From NCBI GenBank assembly GCA_947495125.1, contig CANLXL010000011.1, positions 1 through 64,000 of the forward strand: 64,000 bases of DNA. The letters run 5' to 3'. The notes below the pieces were generated by a model. It searched no databases. It saw nothing but the letters and a program-made list of their open reading frames with translations, and had not been told where the DNA came from. Made by a program: the position numbers and the translations under genes. The first letter of the stretch is position 1; each line of letters starts with the position of its first letter. Of the stretch, positions 39,550-49,163 are shown piece by piece. Origin of the DNA: an uncultured Flaviramulus sp. (lineage in GTDB: Bacteria > Bacteroidota > Bacteroidia > Flavobacteriales > Flavobacteriaceae).

Positions 39550-41856
39550 ATGAAAACAACACTTTTTAAATTTGGCGGTGTATTTGTACTCTTCTTATGT
39601 ATGGCTATGCAAGTAAGAGCTCAAGACATCACAGGGTCCTGGAAAGGAAAAATTGAAGTACAAGGTACCGAGATCCCATTGATTTTTGACATTAAGGCCG
39701 ATGGTGATGTCCATACATCAACTATGGATAGCCCATCACAAGGTGCTACTGGCATTCCCATGGATGAAACATCATTTACCGATAATACCCTAACCATTAA
39801 GTTTAATCAAGCCGGTATAAAATACGTTGGCACATTAGATGGACATACATTAACGGGTACGTTTCATCAAGGTGGTATGGAGCTGCCATTGTCATTAACT
39901 AAAACGGTAAAAGCGCTTCCCGGTGATACGAGCTTACCGACTTCTGATGAAGCACTGGAACGTTTATCAAATTGGAATCCAACGAACTACAAATATGCTG
40001 TTGAAGACTATTTTGCAAGGCCAAAAGCCAGGTCGTTTAGTTTTTCACCAAATGGCACTTATCTTTCTTATAGAGAGAAAGATGAAAACAAAAAAAATCA
40101 CGTATATGTAAAAAACGTTGAATCCGGAGAAGTCACTCGAGTGATTGAAGAAAAGGAGGAACTTATCAGGGGCTTTGGTTGGGCAAATGACAATAGACTG
40201 GTCTACCTTATGGATAAAGGAGGTAATGAAGATTACCACCTATTTGCAGTTAATATTGACGGAAGTAACCAAAAAGAACTGACACCTTTTGAAGGTGTAA
40301 AAGTTAATATATTGCAAGGTTTAAAGGAAGATAAAGATCATATGATCATCTCGATGAACCAAAATAACCCACAAATTTTTGAACCTTATAAAATCAATAT
40401 CGTCACAGGAGAATTGGTACAACTCTATAAAAATGATGATGCTGCTAACCCTATTAACAGTTATGTGTTCGACAAGGATGGTAAGCTACGTGGTTTTGCC
40501 AAGCTAAGAAATGGCGTAAATATAGATCTCTATTACACGTTAGATGGTGAAAATTATGAAATAAAAAAAGAACTAAATTGGAAGGATTCATTTAGCATTT
40601 CAAGCTTTAATTATGCGTCTGCTAACCCACATGAAGCTTACGTCGTTTCAAATTTGGATAGTGATAAATCTCAGATCTATTTGTACGACCTTAAAGAAGA
40701 TAAGATTATTAAAAAATTATTTTCCAATGATAACTACGATGTTTCAGGCTTAGGACTATCAAGACATAGAAATTATGAGTTGGACTATTTTTCATTTGAA
40801 GGTGAAAAACGAGAGATAGTACCTGTAAGTGCTTATTACAAAAGATTACATAAGAAAATTAAAAATAAATTTCCCGAATATAACTATTCGATTCCTGATG
40901 TTACAGACGACGAAAGCAAATATTTAATCTTTTTACAAAGTGATAAACTATATGGCACATATTACTCGTATGATGCAAAAAAAGATGAATTCAAATTGCT
41001 TTACAATTTAATGCCTAATCTTGTTGAAGCAGATATGGCCGAAATGCGCCCCATCACTTTTAAAAGTCGAGATGGCAAAACCATTCACGGATATATTACA
41101 TTGCCTAAAGCAGCTTTAAATGGCGAACGTGTTCCCGTGATTGTAAACCCTCATGGTGGACCACAAGGTATAAGGGATTCCTGGGGATTTAATCCGGAAG
41201 CACAACTTTTTGCAAGTCGTGGCTATGCTACTTTACAGGTGAACTTCAGGATTTCAGGAGGTTATGGTAGAGCATTTTTAGAATCCGGCTTCAAGCAAAT
41301 AGGAAGAAAAGCTATGGACGATGTTGAAGATGGGCTACAGTATATTGTCGACCAAGGATGGGTAGATAAAGATAATGCCGCTATTTACGGTGGAAGTCAT
41401 GGTGGCTATGCCGTTTTAAGAGGGTTAACAAAAACACCTGATTTATATGCTTGCGGTGTCGATTATGTTGGTGTTTCCAATTTATTTACATTTTTTGATT
41501 CTTTCCCGGAGTATTGGAAACCCTATAAAAAGATCGTTAAAGAAATTTGGTATGACTCAGATATTCCTGAAGAAAAGGCCATTATGGAAGAGGTATCTCC
41601 CGTGTATCAAATAGACAAAATTAAAAAGCCTCTTTTTGTGGTACAAGGCGCCAACGATCCCAGAGTTAATATAAATGAGTCTGATCAGATTGTAAGTGCT
41701 CTACGTGCTAAAGGCTATGATGTGCCTTATATGGTGAAATATGATGAAGGTCATGGTTTTGCAAAAGAAGAAAACTCCATTGCCTTATATAAAGCGATGA
41801 TGGGATTCTATGCAAAACATTTAAAACAGAGTGTTAAACAACCACTTAAGGATTAA
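39550..41856 (+). CDS. S9-family serine peptidase with extra N-terminal beta domain
   Basis: 768 residues. Signal peptide (LFKFGGVFVLFLCMAMQVRAQ). Residues about 25-115 form an extra beta-domain ('DITGSWKGKIEVQGTEIPLIFDI' in two parts), also found before hydrolases in Bacteroidota. A DPP4/acylaminoacyl-type beta-propeller spans about 150-480. The C-terminal alpha/beta-hydrolase carries the catalytic triad S616 (GGSHGGY), D703 (ANDPRVN) and H735 (DEGHGF). It should hydrolyse peptides or acyl-peptides in the periplasm. A bidirectional terminator follows. Independent of its neighbours, which are both on the minus strand. Confidence 0.9.
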   Translation: MKTTLFKFGGVFVLFLCMAMQVRAQDITGSWKGKIEVQGTEIPLIFDIKADGDVHTSTMDSPSQGATGIPMDETSFTDNTLTIKFNQAGIKYVGTLDGHTLTGTFHQGGMELPLSLTKTVKALPGDTSLPTSDEALERLSNWNPTNYKYAVEDYFARPKARSFSFSPNGTYLSYREKDENKKNHVYVKNVESGEVTRVIEEKEELIRGFGWANDNRLVYLMDKGGNEDYHLFAVNIDGSNQKELTPFEGVKVNILQGLKEDKDHMIISMNQNNPQIFEPYKINIVTGELVQLYKNDDAANPINSYVFDKDGKLRGFAKLRNGVNIDLYYTLDGENYEIKKELNWKDSFSISSFNYASANPHEAYVVSNLDSDKSQIYLYDLKEDKIIKKLFSNDNYDVSGLGLSRHRNYELDYFSFEGEKREIVPVSAYYKRLHKKIKNKFPEYNYSIPDVTDDESKYLIFLQSDKLYGTYYSYDAKKDEFKLLYNLMPNLVEADMAEMRPITFKSRDGKTIHGYITLPKAALNGERVPVIVNPHGGPQGIRDSWGFNPEAQLFASRGYATLQVNFRISGGYGRAFLESGFKQIGRKAMDDVEDGLQYIVDQGWVDKDNAAIYGGSHGGYAVLRGLTKTPDLYACGVDYVGVSNLFTFFDSFPEYWKPYKKIVKEIWYDSDIPEEKAIMEEVSPVYQIDKIKKPLFVVQGANDPRVNINESDQIVSALRAKGYDVPYMVKYDEGHGFAKEENSIALYKAMMGFYAKHLKQSVKQPLKD

Positions 41857-41877
41857 AGGGTTTCTAACTCCTTAAAG

Positions 41878-41918
41878 AAAGAGGCTGTTTGAAAATTATC
41901 ATTCAGCCTCTTTTTTTT
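41878..41918. terminator. Bidirectional rho-independent terminator
   Basis: AAAGAGGCTG (41878-41887) and CAGCCTCTTT (41904-41913) form a 10-bp stem around a 16-nt loop, followed by T8 on the plus strand and TTTCTTT on the minus strand. It ends both the S9 peptidase gene and the convergent metal-efflux operon. Confidence 0.85.
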
Positions 41919-41941
41919 GTAACAATTTTGGATCTTATTCT

Positions 41942-43177
41942 TTAATGTGAATGTTCCGCTTCACCTTTTTTCATTTCAGCCATTAAATAATAGGCCCCAC
42001 TTAGAGCGACTAATGTGCTTTTGTCAACATCTTCTATAAAATCGAAAGCCATAAATCCGTTGCTTGTAGATTTAATTACAACTTTTTGAGGTAAAAATCC
42101 CCAAGTACCATCGTCCTCCTTTTCAGCAGTAAACACATAAAATGTTTCCCCATCTTGAAAAACAGCATCTTCGGGTATTGCTTGTTCTAATTTTTTTTCA
42201 GTAATAATACGTGCACTAACATACATGCCCGGTATCAGATTTCTATCTTTATTTTCTATTTCGGCATGAATATGCAAAGCTTTTGGGCCTTCTTCAAAAG
42301 ATTTTCCAACCGAATAGATTTTGGCCGTCATTTCTTTATTTCCTAAGGCTTCAATGCTAAATTTTACGAGTTGCCCATTTTTCACTTTATTCACATCTTT
42401 TTCAAAAACCATTAAGTCGGCATGAATGTGTTCGGTGTTTACAATGTCAAACATAGGTGTTTGTGGCTGCACATACTGGCCGGACTTTATTTGAACTTTT
42501 TCAATAAAACCATCAATAGGGCTTTTTATTGGTGCGACTAGTGAGATGTTTCCATTTCTAATGCTTTCAGGCGATAAGCCCAACAAACGTAATTGTCCTT
42601 CAAAGCCTTTTGCTAAACCTTTAGCACTGGAAAATGCTGATTGTGCCTTCTGGTAATCGCAACCAGACCCTACCTGAGACTCATATAGTTTTTTCTGACG
42701 GTTATAATCCTGCTCTAAAAAAGTTAGGCTATTATGTGCTTGTAAATAATCGGTTTGCATCGTAATTATATCCGGATGACTTATATAGGCCAGGGTTTGA
42801 CCTTTTCTCACCTTTTCACCCTCCATAGTCTTAATACTACGAATATTTGCTCCAAGTGTACTGGTTACCACCGCTTCGTTTTGAGGAGGTACTCCTAATT
42901 GACCATTTACTTGAATAAAACCACTCATGTTACGTTTTACTAACCTATCAATTTTAATATTTAAAATATCAACTTGGGTTTGAGTTAAGATAACGTCTTC
43001 AGCATGTTTCTCCTGTGCAAGAGCCGACCCTAACCTATCAGTAGTTGTAGCCGGGGTGGTATGATTTCCACTGGCATCATGTTGATGTCCATCAGTTTCT
43101 GAATGGTTTTTACAACTTGTAAGTGTTACAAAAACAGTCAGAATTGTTACTATAGATAAATATATTTTAGTATTCAT
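41942..43177 (-). CDS. Heavy-metal RND efflux adaptor (CusB/CzcB-like) lipoprotein
   Basis: 411 residues. Lipobox at the N-terminus (YLSIVTILTVFVTLTSCKNH), followed by a His-rich stretch (ETDGHQHDASGNHTT) that could bind metal, then the membrane-fusion plan: beta-barrel/lipoyl part ('TLGANIRSIKTMEGEKVRKGQTL'), a long hairpin (about 150-210) and the second lipoyl half ('PIDGFIEKVQIKSGQYVQP'). The C-terminus ends in another His pair (EAEHSH). It would connect the CzcA-like pump to the TolC channel. It starts two bases after the pump gene's stop and is its operon partner. Which metal is moved cannot be told from the sequence; copper, zinc or cobalt are candidates. Confidence 0.9.
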   Translation of the reverse strand: MNTKIYLSIVTILTVFVTLTSCKNHSETDGHQHDASGNHTTPATTTDRLGSALAQEKHAEDVILTQTQVDILNIKIDRLVKRNMSGFIQVNGQLGVPPQNEAVVTSTLGANIRSIKTMEGEKVRKGQTLAYISHPDIITMQTDYLQAHNSLTFLEQDYNRQKKLYESQVGSGCDYQKAQSAFSSAKGLAKGFEGQLRLLGLSPESIRNGNISLVAPIKSPIDGFIEKVQIKSGQYVQPQTPMFDIVNTEHIHADLMVFEKDVNKVKNGQLVKFSIEALGNKEMTAKIYSVGKSFEEGPKALHIHAEIENKDRNLIPGMYVSARIITEKKLEQAIPEDAVFQDGETFYVFTAEKEDDGTWGFLPQKVVIKSTSNGFMAFDFIEDVDKSTLVALSGAYYLMAEMKKGEAEHSH

Positions 43178-43179
43178 TT

Positions 43180-46100
43180 TTATTGTTTTGAGGTTAAGAA
43201 ATATTCCAATTGTATTTTACTTTCTAAATACTTTTGAAGTATGTTCCAGGTATTAATTTCTAATTGAATGGCATCTTTCATGTTTTGAAGAAAAGCGATA
43301 TAATCCATGGCGCCTTCTTTATATGATAAAGTTGCACCGTTGCGCTGGTCTATAGCCAATGGAAGTGCTTCACTTTTATAGTATTGCCAACTTGCTTCTG
43401 ATTGTTCATACTTTGCGAGCATAGCATTAAAGCTGCTTTTAAATTGCGCTTGTTTTGCTTCATTTTCCTGTTCAATAATACTTTCATTAATTCTTGACGC
43501 TTTAGATTGCCCTTTAGTTTTACTAAATAGTAACGGAATTTTCACACCTATCTGAAAACTATTGAATCCTGATTGACTCGCTATTTTTTGAATTCCGTAT
43601 TGCGCGGATAACTTTGGTAGAAACTGAGCATTTGCTACTTTTCGTTGTGCATGAGCAACGTCGAGTTGATTTTGCCATAATTTGAAAAGCGCATGGTCCT
43701 TCAGACCTAATTCTTTAACGACAAGATCACTGTCGAATGTGTCAATCGATATTGGAGTCACATCATACAATTCATCGGTAAACAACCATTGATTCAATTC
43801 CTGTATTGCCACTTTGTAAGACACCAATGCTTGTTTCTTTTTAAGTTCAATCAATTTTCCTTGATTCTTGGTGGCATTGTATTCTAATTTTGAAATGGCT
43901 TCGGTTTCAAACCGCAGGTCAATGGCTTTATTCAATCCAGAAAACACCTTATAAATTTCATCATAAGATTCGTGTATTTTCTTAGTCGTATAAGCTTTGG
44001 CCCATGCCTTTTGGACTTTCAGCTTCAAGCTTAATGCATTTAATTCTAAATTGGTTTCGGCAAGCTTAATGTTCTCATTTGCTAATTTCGTTTTTGAAGA
44101 AATTCCAAAAACATCCATATCGCTTTGTCCAATTCCTAAAGTGGTGTAAGTCGCAGGATTATTATTTCCAATTTCGTCTCCTGATGTAAAAATTTCGGTA
44201 TCACCAAAATCCCAAGCAGTAGCTTTTAGCGCTTTTTCTTTTTCAACTGAAAGTTTAGCCACTTTTAATGATGGATAATTTGTCGTCGCCATTGTTACAG
44301 CCTCTTCCATTGAAATGGATGGTTGTTGTGCTTGCACTACTCCGAAACTAAGCACTAATAATACAGTAGCCATAATAGCCTTACTTCCTGATATATTTGA
44401 TTTTGAAAACATAGGTTCATCATTTTTACGTTCAATCCATTTATACAAAATTGGAATTACAAATAATGTCAACAATGTAGATGTAAGCAAGCCTCCAATA
44501 ACAACGGTAGCTAAAGGTTGTTGTACTTCAGCACCCGAAGATGTTGACAATGCCATTGGTAAAAACCCAAACATATCGGTTAACGCTGTTAATAATATGG
44601 GGCGAATACGCCGCCTCGTTCCAACACGAATACGCTCATTAATGTCTGTAACGCCTTCTTCTTTAAGTTCGTTAAATCCGCTAACAAGGACTAAACCATT
44701 TAATACAGCAACACCAAAAAGTACAATAAAACCAACTCCAGCCGATATACTAAATGGCATATCACGAAGCATTAGTGAAAAAACACCACCAATTGTTGCT
44801 AGTGGAATTGCCATATAAATCATAACGGTTTGTTTCATTGACTTTAATGCCATAAAAATGAGTATAAAAATCAATCCCAATGCCATGGGCACTACAGTTT
44901 TTAATTTACTTGTAGCGCGCTCTAAATTTTCAAATGCCCCACCATAACGTACATAGTATCCTATGGGTAAAGTAACTTCAGCCTCTATTTTTTGCTTGAT
45001 TTCTTCAACCAAAGATTTTATATCACGCCCTCGGACATTAATACCAACATAAGTTCTACGATTCGTATTATCCCGACTTATTTGCATGGGGCCTGGTTTA
45101 TAACTTATACTAGCAACTTCCTTTAAAGGTATTTGAGTACCACTGGGTAGCGTTACAAACAGGTTTTTAACGTTGCTTAAATCTTGTCGAAGCTCTTCTT
45201 TAAGCCTAACTACCAAATCGAAGCGCTTTTCACCTTCAAAAATAGTACCCGCAACACCACCGGCAAAAGCCGTTTCTATAAGCTTATTCAGCTCGTTTAT
45301 TTGTAAGCCATACTGGGCAATTTTGCTTCTGTTATACCGTATTGTAATTTGAGGTTGCCCTGAAGTAGCTTCTACTTTCATATCGGCAACACCATCAACT
45401 GTAGCTACAATTTTGCCGATTTCTTCAGCTTTTTGAGACAAAATATCTAAATCGTCACCATAAAGTTTCACAGCAATATCCTCACGAACTCCTGTGATAA
45501 GTTCATTGAAGCGCATTTCTATAGGCTGAGTAAATTCATAATTCACTCCAGGAACCTGTTCTACCATGGCTTTCATGTTGTCGATAAGGGCTTCTTTGGT
45601 CATGGCACTAGTCCATTCATTTTCTGGTTTCAGAATTACAAAGACATCTGCAATATCCATTGGCATGGGGTCCGTTGGTACATCGGCAACACCTATTCTA
45701 CTTATAATATCAATGACTTCAGGAAAATTCTGTTTGACAATCTTTTCAATTTTTGTTGTTGTTTCTATGGTTTCCGTCAAAGAACTACCGGGTTTTAAAA
45801 TAGCATGAAAGGCTAAATCCCCTTCATCTAATTGCGGAATAAATTCTCCACCCATTTTAGTAAAAGTAAATATGGCCAATACCAGTAATACAAAGGATGA
45901 AGCAATAATAACCTTTCCTTTTCTTAAAGCCTTAACTAATACATTTTCATATTTAGCCTCTAACCAATGCACTATGCTATCTCCCCAATACTTCTTTTCT
46001 GTCTTAGGAGCTTTCAAAAACACTGATGTAATCATAGGTACATACGTTAAGCACAATACCATAGCTCCAATCATAGCAAAACTAAAGGTTAGTGCCATGG

Positions 46101-47526
46101 GTATAAACATCTTCCCTTCAACACCTTCTAAAGCTAAAATTGGCAAGAAAACAATTAGGATAATGAATTGTCCAAAGAAAGCCGTATTCATCATTTTTGA
46201 TGATGCTGAATACGTAATTTTATCTCTGTCCTTTGAGGTTATCACTCCTTTTTTCTTAATATGAGCATAGATGAGGAAAACCACGCTTTCAACAATAATG
46301 ACGGCACCGTCAACGATAATTCCAAAATCAATGGCTCCTAAACTCATTAAGTTTGCCCAAACATCAAAAACATTCATGAGTATAAAAGCAAAGAGTAAGG
46401 ACAACGGAATTGTTGATGCTACTATAAGTCCGCCACGCCAGTTTCCCAAGAAAAAAACCAAGATAAAAATAACGATAAGTGCGCCTTCAACTAGATTATT
46501 TCTAACGGTAGACGTTGTATTCTTAATAAGTTTGCTTCTATCCAAAAAAGGTTTTACTGCAACACCTTCAGGTAAGGATTTTTGAATCTCATCCATTCTA
46601 TCCGTTACGCTTTTAATAACGGCATCAGAGCTAGCACCTTTTAGCATCAGTATCATCCCTCCTACAGCTTCACCTTCACCATTTTTTGTTAATGCACCAT
46701 AACGCGTCGCTTTACCAAACCTTACAGTTCCTATATCTTTAACGGTAATAGGAATCCCTTCCCTATTGGTGACAACAATGTTTCTAATATCATCTAGTGT
46801 TCGTGCTAAACCCTCTCCTCGAATAAAATTCGCTTGGTGATTCTTTTCAATATAGGCGCCTCCTGTATTTTGATTGTTACTTTCCAGAGCGCTATAGACG
46901 TCATTAATTGTTAATCTGATGGCATTGAGTTCGTTTGGATCAATAGTGACCTCATACTGCTTTATACCTCCACCAAAGGCATTCACTTCTACGACACCGG
47001 GGACCATAGCCATTTGTCTTCGGATAATCCAATCTTGCATAGTTCGAAGTTCAATCGAACTATAAGTGTCCTTAAACTCAGGAGCAACTTCCAGAGTATA
47101 CTGGTAAATTTCTCCTAACCCCGTGGAAATTGGCCCCATAAATGGAACTCCGAAACCTTCAGGAATATTAGCTTTTATCTCACTTAGTTTTTCTGACACT
47201 AATTGTCTTGGTAAATACGTGTCCAAATCGTCGCTAAACACTATGGTAACAACCGATAATCCAAATCGTGAAATAGACCGTATTTCTGTAACTTCCGGTA
47301 GATTCGCAACCGCTATTTCTATCGGATAGGTAATAAATTGTTCTATATCTTCTGTTCCCAAATTGGGAGCTTGGGTAATAATCTGTACTTGATTATTAGT
47401 GATGTCCGGAACGGCATCTACAGGGACTTGTTTAACGCTGTAGATCCCTCCAATTATTAATGCGAGTGTAAACAATCCAATAACAAATTTGTTATGGATT
47501 GAAAACTCAATAAGTTTATTAATCAT
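43180..47526 (-). CDS. CusA/CzcA RND pump fused to a TolC-like outer-membrane domain
   Basis: 1448 residues. Residues 1-~1030 are a complete heavy-metal RND pump: twelve membrane helices, and periplasmic loops with 'GLGEIYQYTLE' and 'DIADVFVILKPENEW'. Helix 4 has 'GAIDFGIIVDGAVIIVESV', the proton-relay D-x-x-D region of the HME subfamily. At M1039 a new hydrophobic segment (SKAIMATVLLVLSFGVVQAQ) looks like a signal peptide, and residues ~1070-1448 are a TolC/OEP domain with long coiled helices ('LKAWAKAYTTKKIHESYDEIYKVF' class). In most bacteria these are two genes. The fusion delivers pump and channel in equal amounts. It is translated between a His-rich small protein and the adaptor. Confidence 0.88.
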   Translation of the reverse strand: MINKLIEFSIHNKFVIGLFTLALIIGGIYSVKQVPVDAVPDITNNQVQIITQAPNLGTEDIEQFITYPIEIAVANLPEVTEIRSISRFGLSVVTIVFSDDLDTYLPRQLVSEKLSEIKANIPEGFGVPFMGPISTGLGEIYQYTLEVAPEFKDTYSSIELRTMQDWIIRRQMAMVPGVVEVNAFGGGIKQYEVTIDPNELNAIRLTINDVYSALESNNQNTGGAYIEKNHQANFIRGEGLARTLDDIRNIVVTNREGIPITVKDIGTVRFGKATRYGALTKNGEGEAVGGMILMLKGASSDAVIKSVTDRMDEIQKSLPEGVAVKPFLDRSKLIKNTTSTVRNNLVEGALIVIFILVFFLGNWRGGLIVASTIPLSLLFAFILMNVFDVWANLMSLGAIDFGIIVDGAVIIVESVVFLIYAHIKKKGVITSKDRDKITYSASSKMMNTAFFGQFIILIVFLPILALEGVEGKMFIPMALTFSFAMIGAMVLCLTYVPMITSVFLKAPKTEKKYWGDSIVHWLEAKYENVLVKALRKGKVIIASSFVLLVLAIFTFTKMGGEFIPQLDEGDLAFHAILKPGSSLTETIETTTKIEKIVKQNFPEVIDIISRIGVADVPTDPMPMDIADVFVILKPENEWTSAMTKEALIDNMKAMVEQVPGVNYEFTQPIEMRFNELITGVREDIAVKLYGDDLDILSQKAEEIGKIVATVDGVADMKVEATSGQPQITIRYNRSKIAQYGLQINELNKLIETAFAGGVAGTIFEGEKRFDLVVRLKEELRQDLSNVKNLFVTLPSGTQIPLKEVASISYKPGPMQISRDNTNRRTYVGINVRGRDIKSLVEEIKQKIEAEVTLPIGYYVRYGGAFENLERATSKLKTVVPMALGLIFILIFMALKSMKQTVMIYMAIPLATIGGVFSLMLRDMPFSISAGVGFIVLFGVAVLNGLVLVSGFNELKEEGVTDINERIRVGTRRRIRPILLTALTDMFGFLPMALSTSSGAEVQQPLATVVIGGLLTSTLLTLFVIPILYKWIERKNDEPMFSKSNISGSKAIMATVLLVLSFGVVQAQQPSISMEEAVTMATTNYPSLKVAKLSVEKEKALKATAWDFGDTEIFTSGDEIGNNNPATYTTLGIGQSDMDVFGISSKTKLANENIKLAETNLELNALSLKLKVQKAWAKAYTTKKIHESYDEIYKVFSGLNKAIDLRFETEAISKLEYNATKNQGKLIELKKKQALVSYKVAIQELNQWLFTDELYDVTPISIDTFDSDLVVKELGLKDHALFKLWQNQLDVAHAQRKVANAQFLPKLSAQYGIQKIASQSGFNSFQIGVKIPLLFSKTKGQSKASRINESIIEQENEAKQAQFKSSFNAMLAKYEQSEASWQYYKSEALPLAIDQRNGATLSYKEGAMDYIAFLQNMKDAIQLEINTWNILQKYLESKIQLEYFLTSKQ

Positions 47527-47609
47527 GTGATTTTGAGTTTAATTCAATTGTAAATATGTCTTGTTATACAAGACGCGAAAGGATATAAGTATCCTTTAAG
47601 AACAATGAA

Positions 47610-47957
47610 TTAAGCTCTAGGTGGCTGGAAAAGACGATCTAAAAAGTTGGATGATTTTAAACTTTTATAAGAAAAATTTGGCTTTTCGAATTCAGGTGAA
47701 AAATTAAATTGAAGTTCAAATGCCGAAGGAAGGAATATATGAGTAATACTCATATCGACACAATGATGGTGATGCTTTGAATTTTTATCATGCTCCGTGT
47801 CATTTTCATGATGTCGCTCCAGTTCTTTACGTTCAGAATCTTCTAAATTTTCGCAGTAGTGTGCATTGGTATCACCAATAATAACAACATCCATATGCCC
47901 TCGCAATGGGGACGTAAGAATTAAAACTGTTAATATAGATGTTATGAATTTTATCAA
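47610..47957 (-). CDS. Small His-rich exported protein of the metal-efflux operon
   Basis: 115 residues with a hydrophobic N-terminus (MIKFITSILTVLILTSPLRG). A Glu/His/Asp-rich middle (ELERHHENDTEHDKNSKHHHHC, about 44-66) has seven histidines and a Cys, suggesting metal binding. The rest is a short tail of no known family. It stands 83 nt upstream of the CzcA-TolC fusion and reads in the same direction. Its position suggests a periplasmic metal chaperone, sensor or buffer for the pump. The His cluster is visible in the sequence; the function is inferred. Confidence 0.7.
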   Translation of the reverse strand: MIKFITSILTVLILTSPLRGHMDVVIIGDTNAHYCENLEDSERKELERHHENDTEHDKNSKHHHHCVDMSITHIFLPSAFELQFNFSPEFEKPNFSYKSLKSSNFLDRLFQPPRA

Positions 47958-47985
47958 AACAAAGTGAGTACCGTTAAATAATTTA

Positions 47986-47993
47986 CAAAATTA
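47986..47993 (-). promoter_or_regulatory. TAATTTTG -7 element of the metal-efflux operon
   Basis: On the minus strand TAATTTTG matches TAnnTTTG, 28-36 nt upstream of the His-rich gene. No TTG at the right distance was seen. Confidence 0.4.
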
Positions 47994-48143
47994 AGAATTA
48001 TTTAGTTGTTTTTATTAAATGTAAAAGTATATTAAGAAAAGTTTAGCTATTAAAAAACTATTGGTCCTGAAGAAAAGAATATGATGCATTATGCAAGTAT
48101 TCTCCAAACTATTTTTATTTTTAACGCCTTAAATGTTTTCAAT

Positions 48144-49157
48144 ATGCAAACGAATGATAAAAGCGGTGTAACGGAATATTTGGCATCCTCCAAACGATAC
48201 GAAACTATGACCTATAATAGAACCGGTAAAAGCGGGGTTTTATTGCCGGCTATATCATTAGGTCTGTGGCATAATTTTGGGTTTATTGATAATATTCAAA
48301 ATGGCAGAGATATTCTTAGATGTGCTTTCGACCATGGTATGACACATTTTGATCTCGCCAATAATTATGGTCCTCCTTATGGTTCTGCTGAAGAAAATTT
48401 TGGAACCATTTTAAAGAAGGACTTTAGATCATATCGAGACGAGCTTTTTATAGCTTCGAAGGCTGGATACGATATGTGGCCCGGACCTTATGGTGATTTC
48501 GGATCAAGAAAGTATTTGATGGCCAGCATAGATCAAAGTTTAAAACGCATGGGATTGGATTATGTTGATATTTTTTATCATCATCGACCTGACCCCAACA
48601 CGCCTCTAGAAGAAACTATGGGAGCATTGGCCGATATCGTGAGGCAGGGAAAAGCATTGTATGTTGGCATTTCTAATTATGAGCATGAAGATACTGGGAA
48701 AGCTGCAGAAATACTAAAAAGACTTAATGTCCCTTTTATACTTCATCAAGCGAGATATTCTATGTTTGATCGTTGGGTTGAAGGAGGCTTGCTAAATACA
48801 TTAGAACAAAATGGTGTTGGGTGTATTGCGTTCTCACCTTTAGCCCAAGGGTTACTAACTGATAAATACTTAAATGGCATTCCAAAGGATTCAAGAGCTG
48901 CTAAGGATCTAACGTATTTAAACGTTGAAGATGTAAATAGTCATATTGAAAAAGTACAGCTATTAGCAAAAGTTGCCAAAGAACGCGGACAAAAATTATC
49001 GCAAATGGCTATTGCCTGGATTTTGAGACAGCCACAAGTGGCATCAGTATTGATTGGAGCTAGTTCTTCAAATCAACTAAAAGAAAACTTAAAGGCGTTA
49101 AACAACCTAAAGTTTACGAGTGATGAATTGGAATTGATCAATAAGATCATTTCTTAA
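48144..49157 (+). CDS. Aldo/keto reductase (YghZ/L-glyceraldehyde-3-P reductase-like)
   Basis: The frame opens at 48081, but homologues start just before 'YLASSKRYETMTYNRTGKSG', so the ATG at 48144 (337 residues) is preferred. The family motifs are in place: 'SGVLLPAISLGLWHNFG' (N-terminal strand), 'THFDLANNYGPPYGSAEENFG' carrying catalytic D and Y, 'ASKAGYDMWPGPYG' (catalytic K), 'DIFYHHRPDPNTPLEE' (H), 'YVGISNYEHE', and NADPH-binding 'SQMAIAWILRQPQVASVLIG'. Cytosolic NADPH-dependent reduction of small aldehydes is expected. It stands alone and converges on the next gene with a 6-nt gap. Confidence 0.9.
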   Translation: MQTNDKSGVTEYLASSKRYETMTYNRTGKSGVLLPAISLGLWHNFGFIDNIQNGRDILRCAFDHGMTHFDLANNYGPPYGSAEENFGTILKKDFRSYRDELFIASKAGYDMWPGPYGDFGSRKYLMASIDQSLKRMGLDYVDIFYHHRPDPNTPLEETMGALADIVRQGKALYVGISNYEHEDTGKAAEILKRLNVPFILHQARYSMFDRWVEGGLLNTLEQNGVGCIAFSPLAQGLLTDKYLNGIPKDSRAAKDLTYLNVEDVNSHIEKVQLLAKVAKERGQKLSQMAIAWILRQPQVASVLIGASSSNQLKENLKALNNLKFTSDELELINKIIS

Positions 49158-49163
49158 ATACAA

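Noticed and set aside
44315-46585. Plus-strand frames of 80-167 codons inside the RND pump gene
   Set aside because: They lie opposite a highly conserved pump sequence and have low-complexity, Ile/Ser/Thr-rich translations typical of antisense frames.
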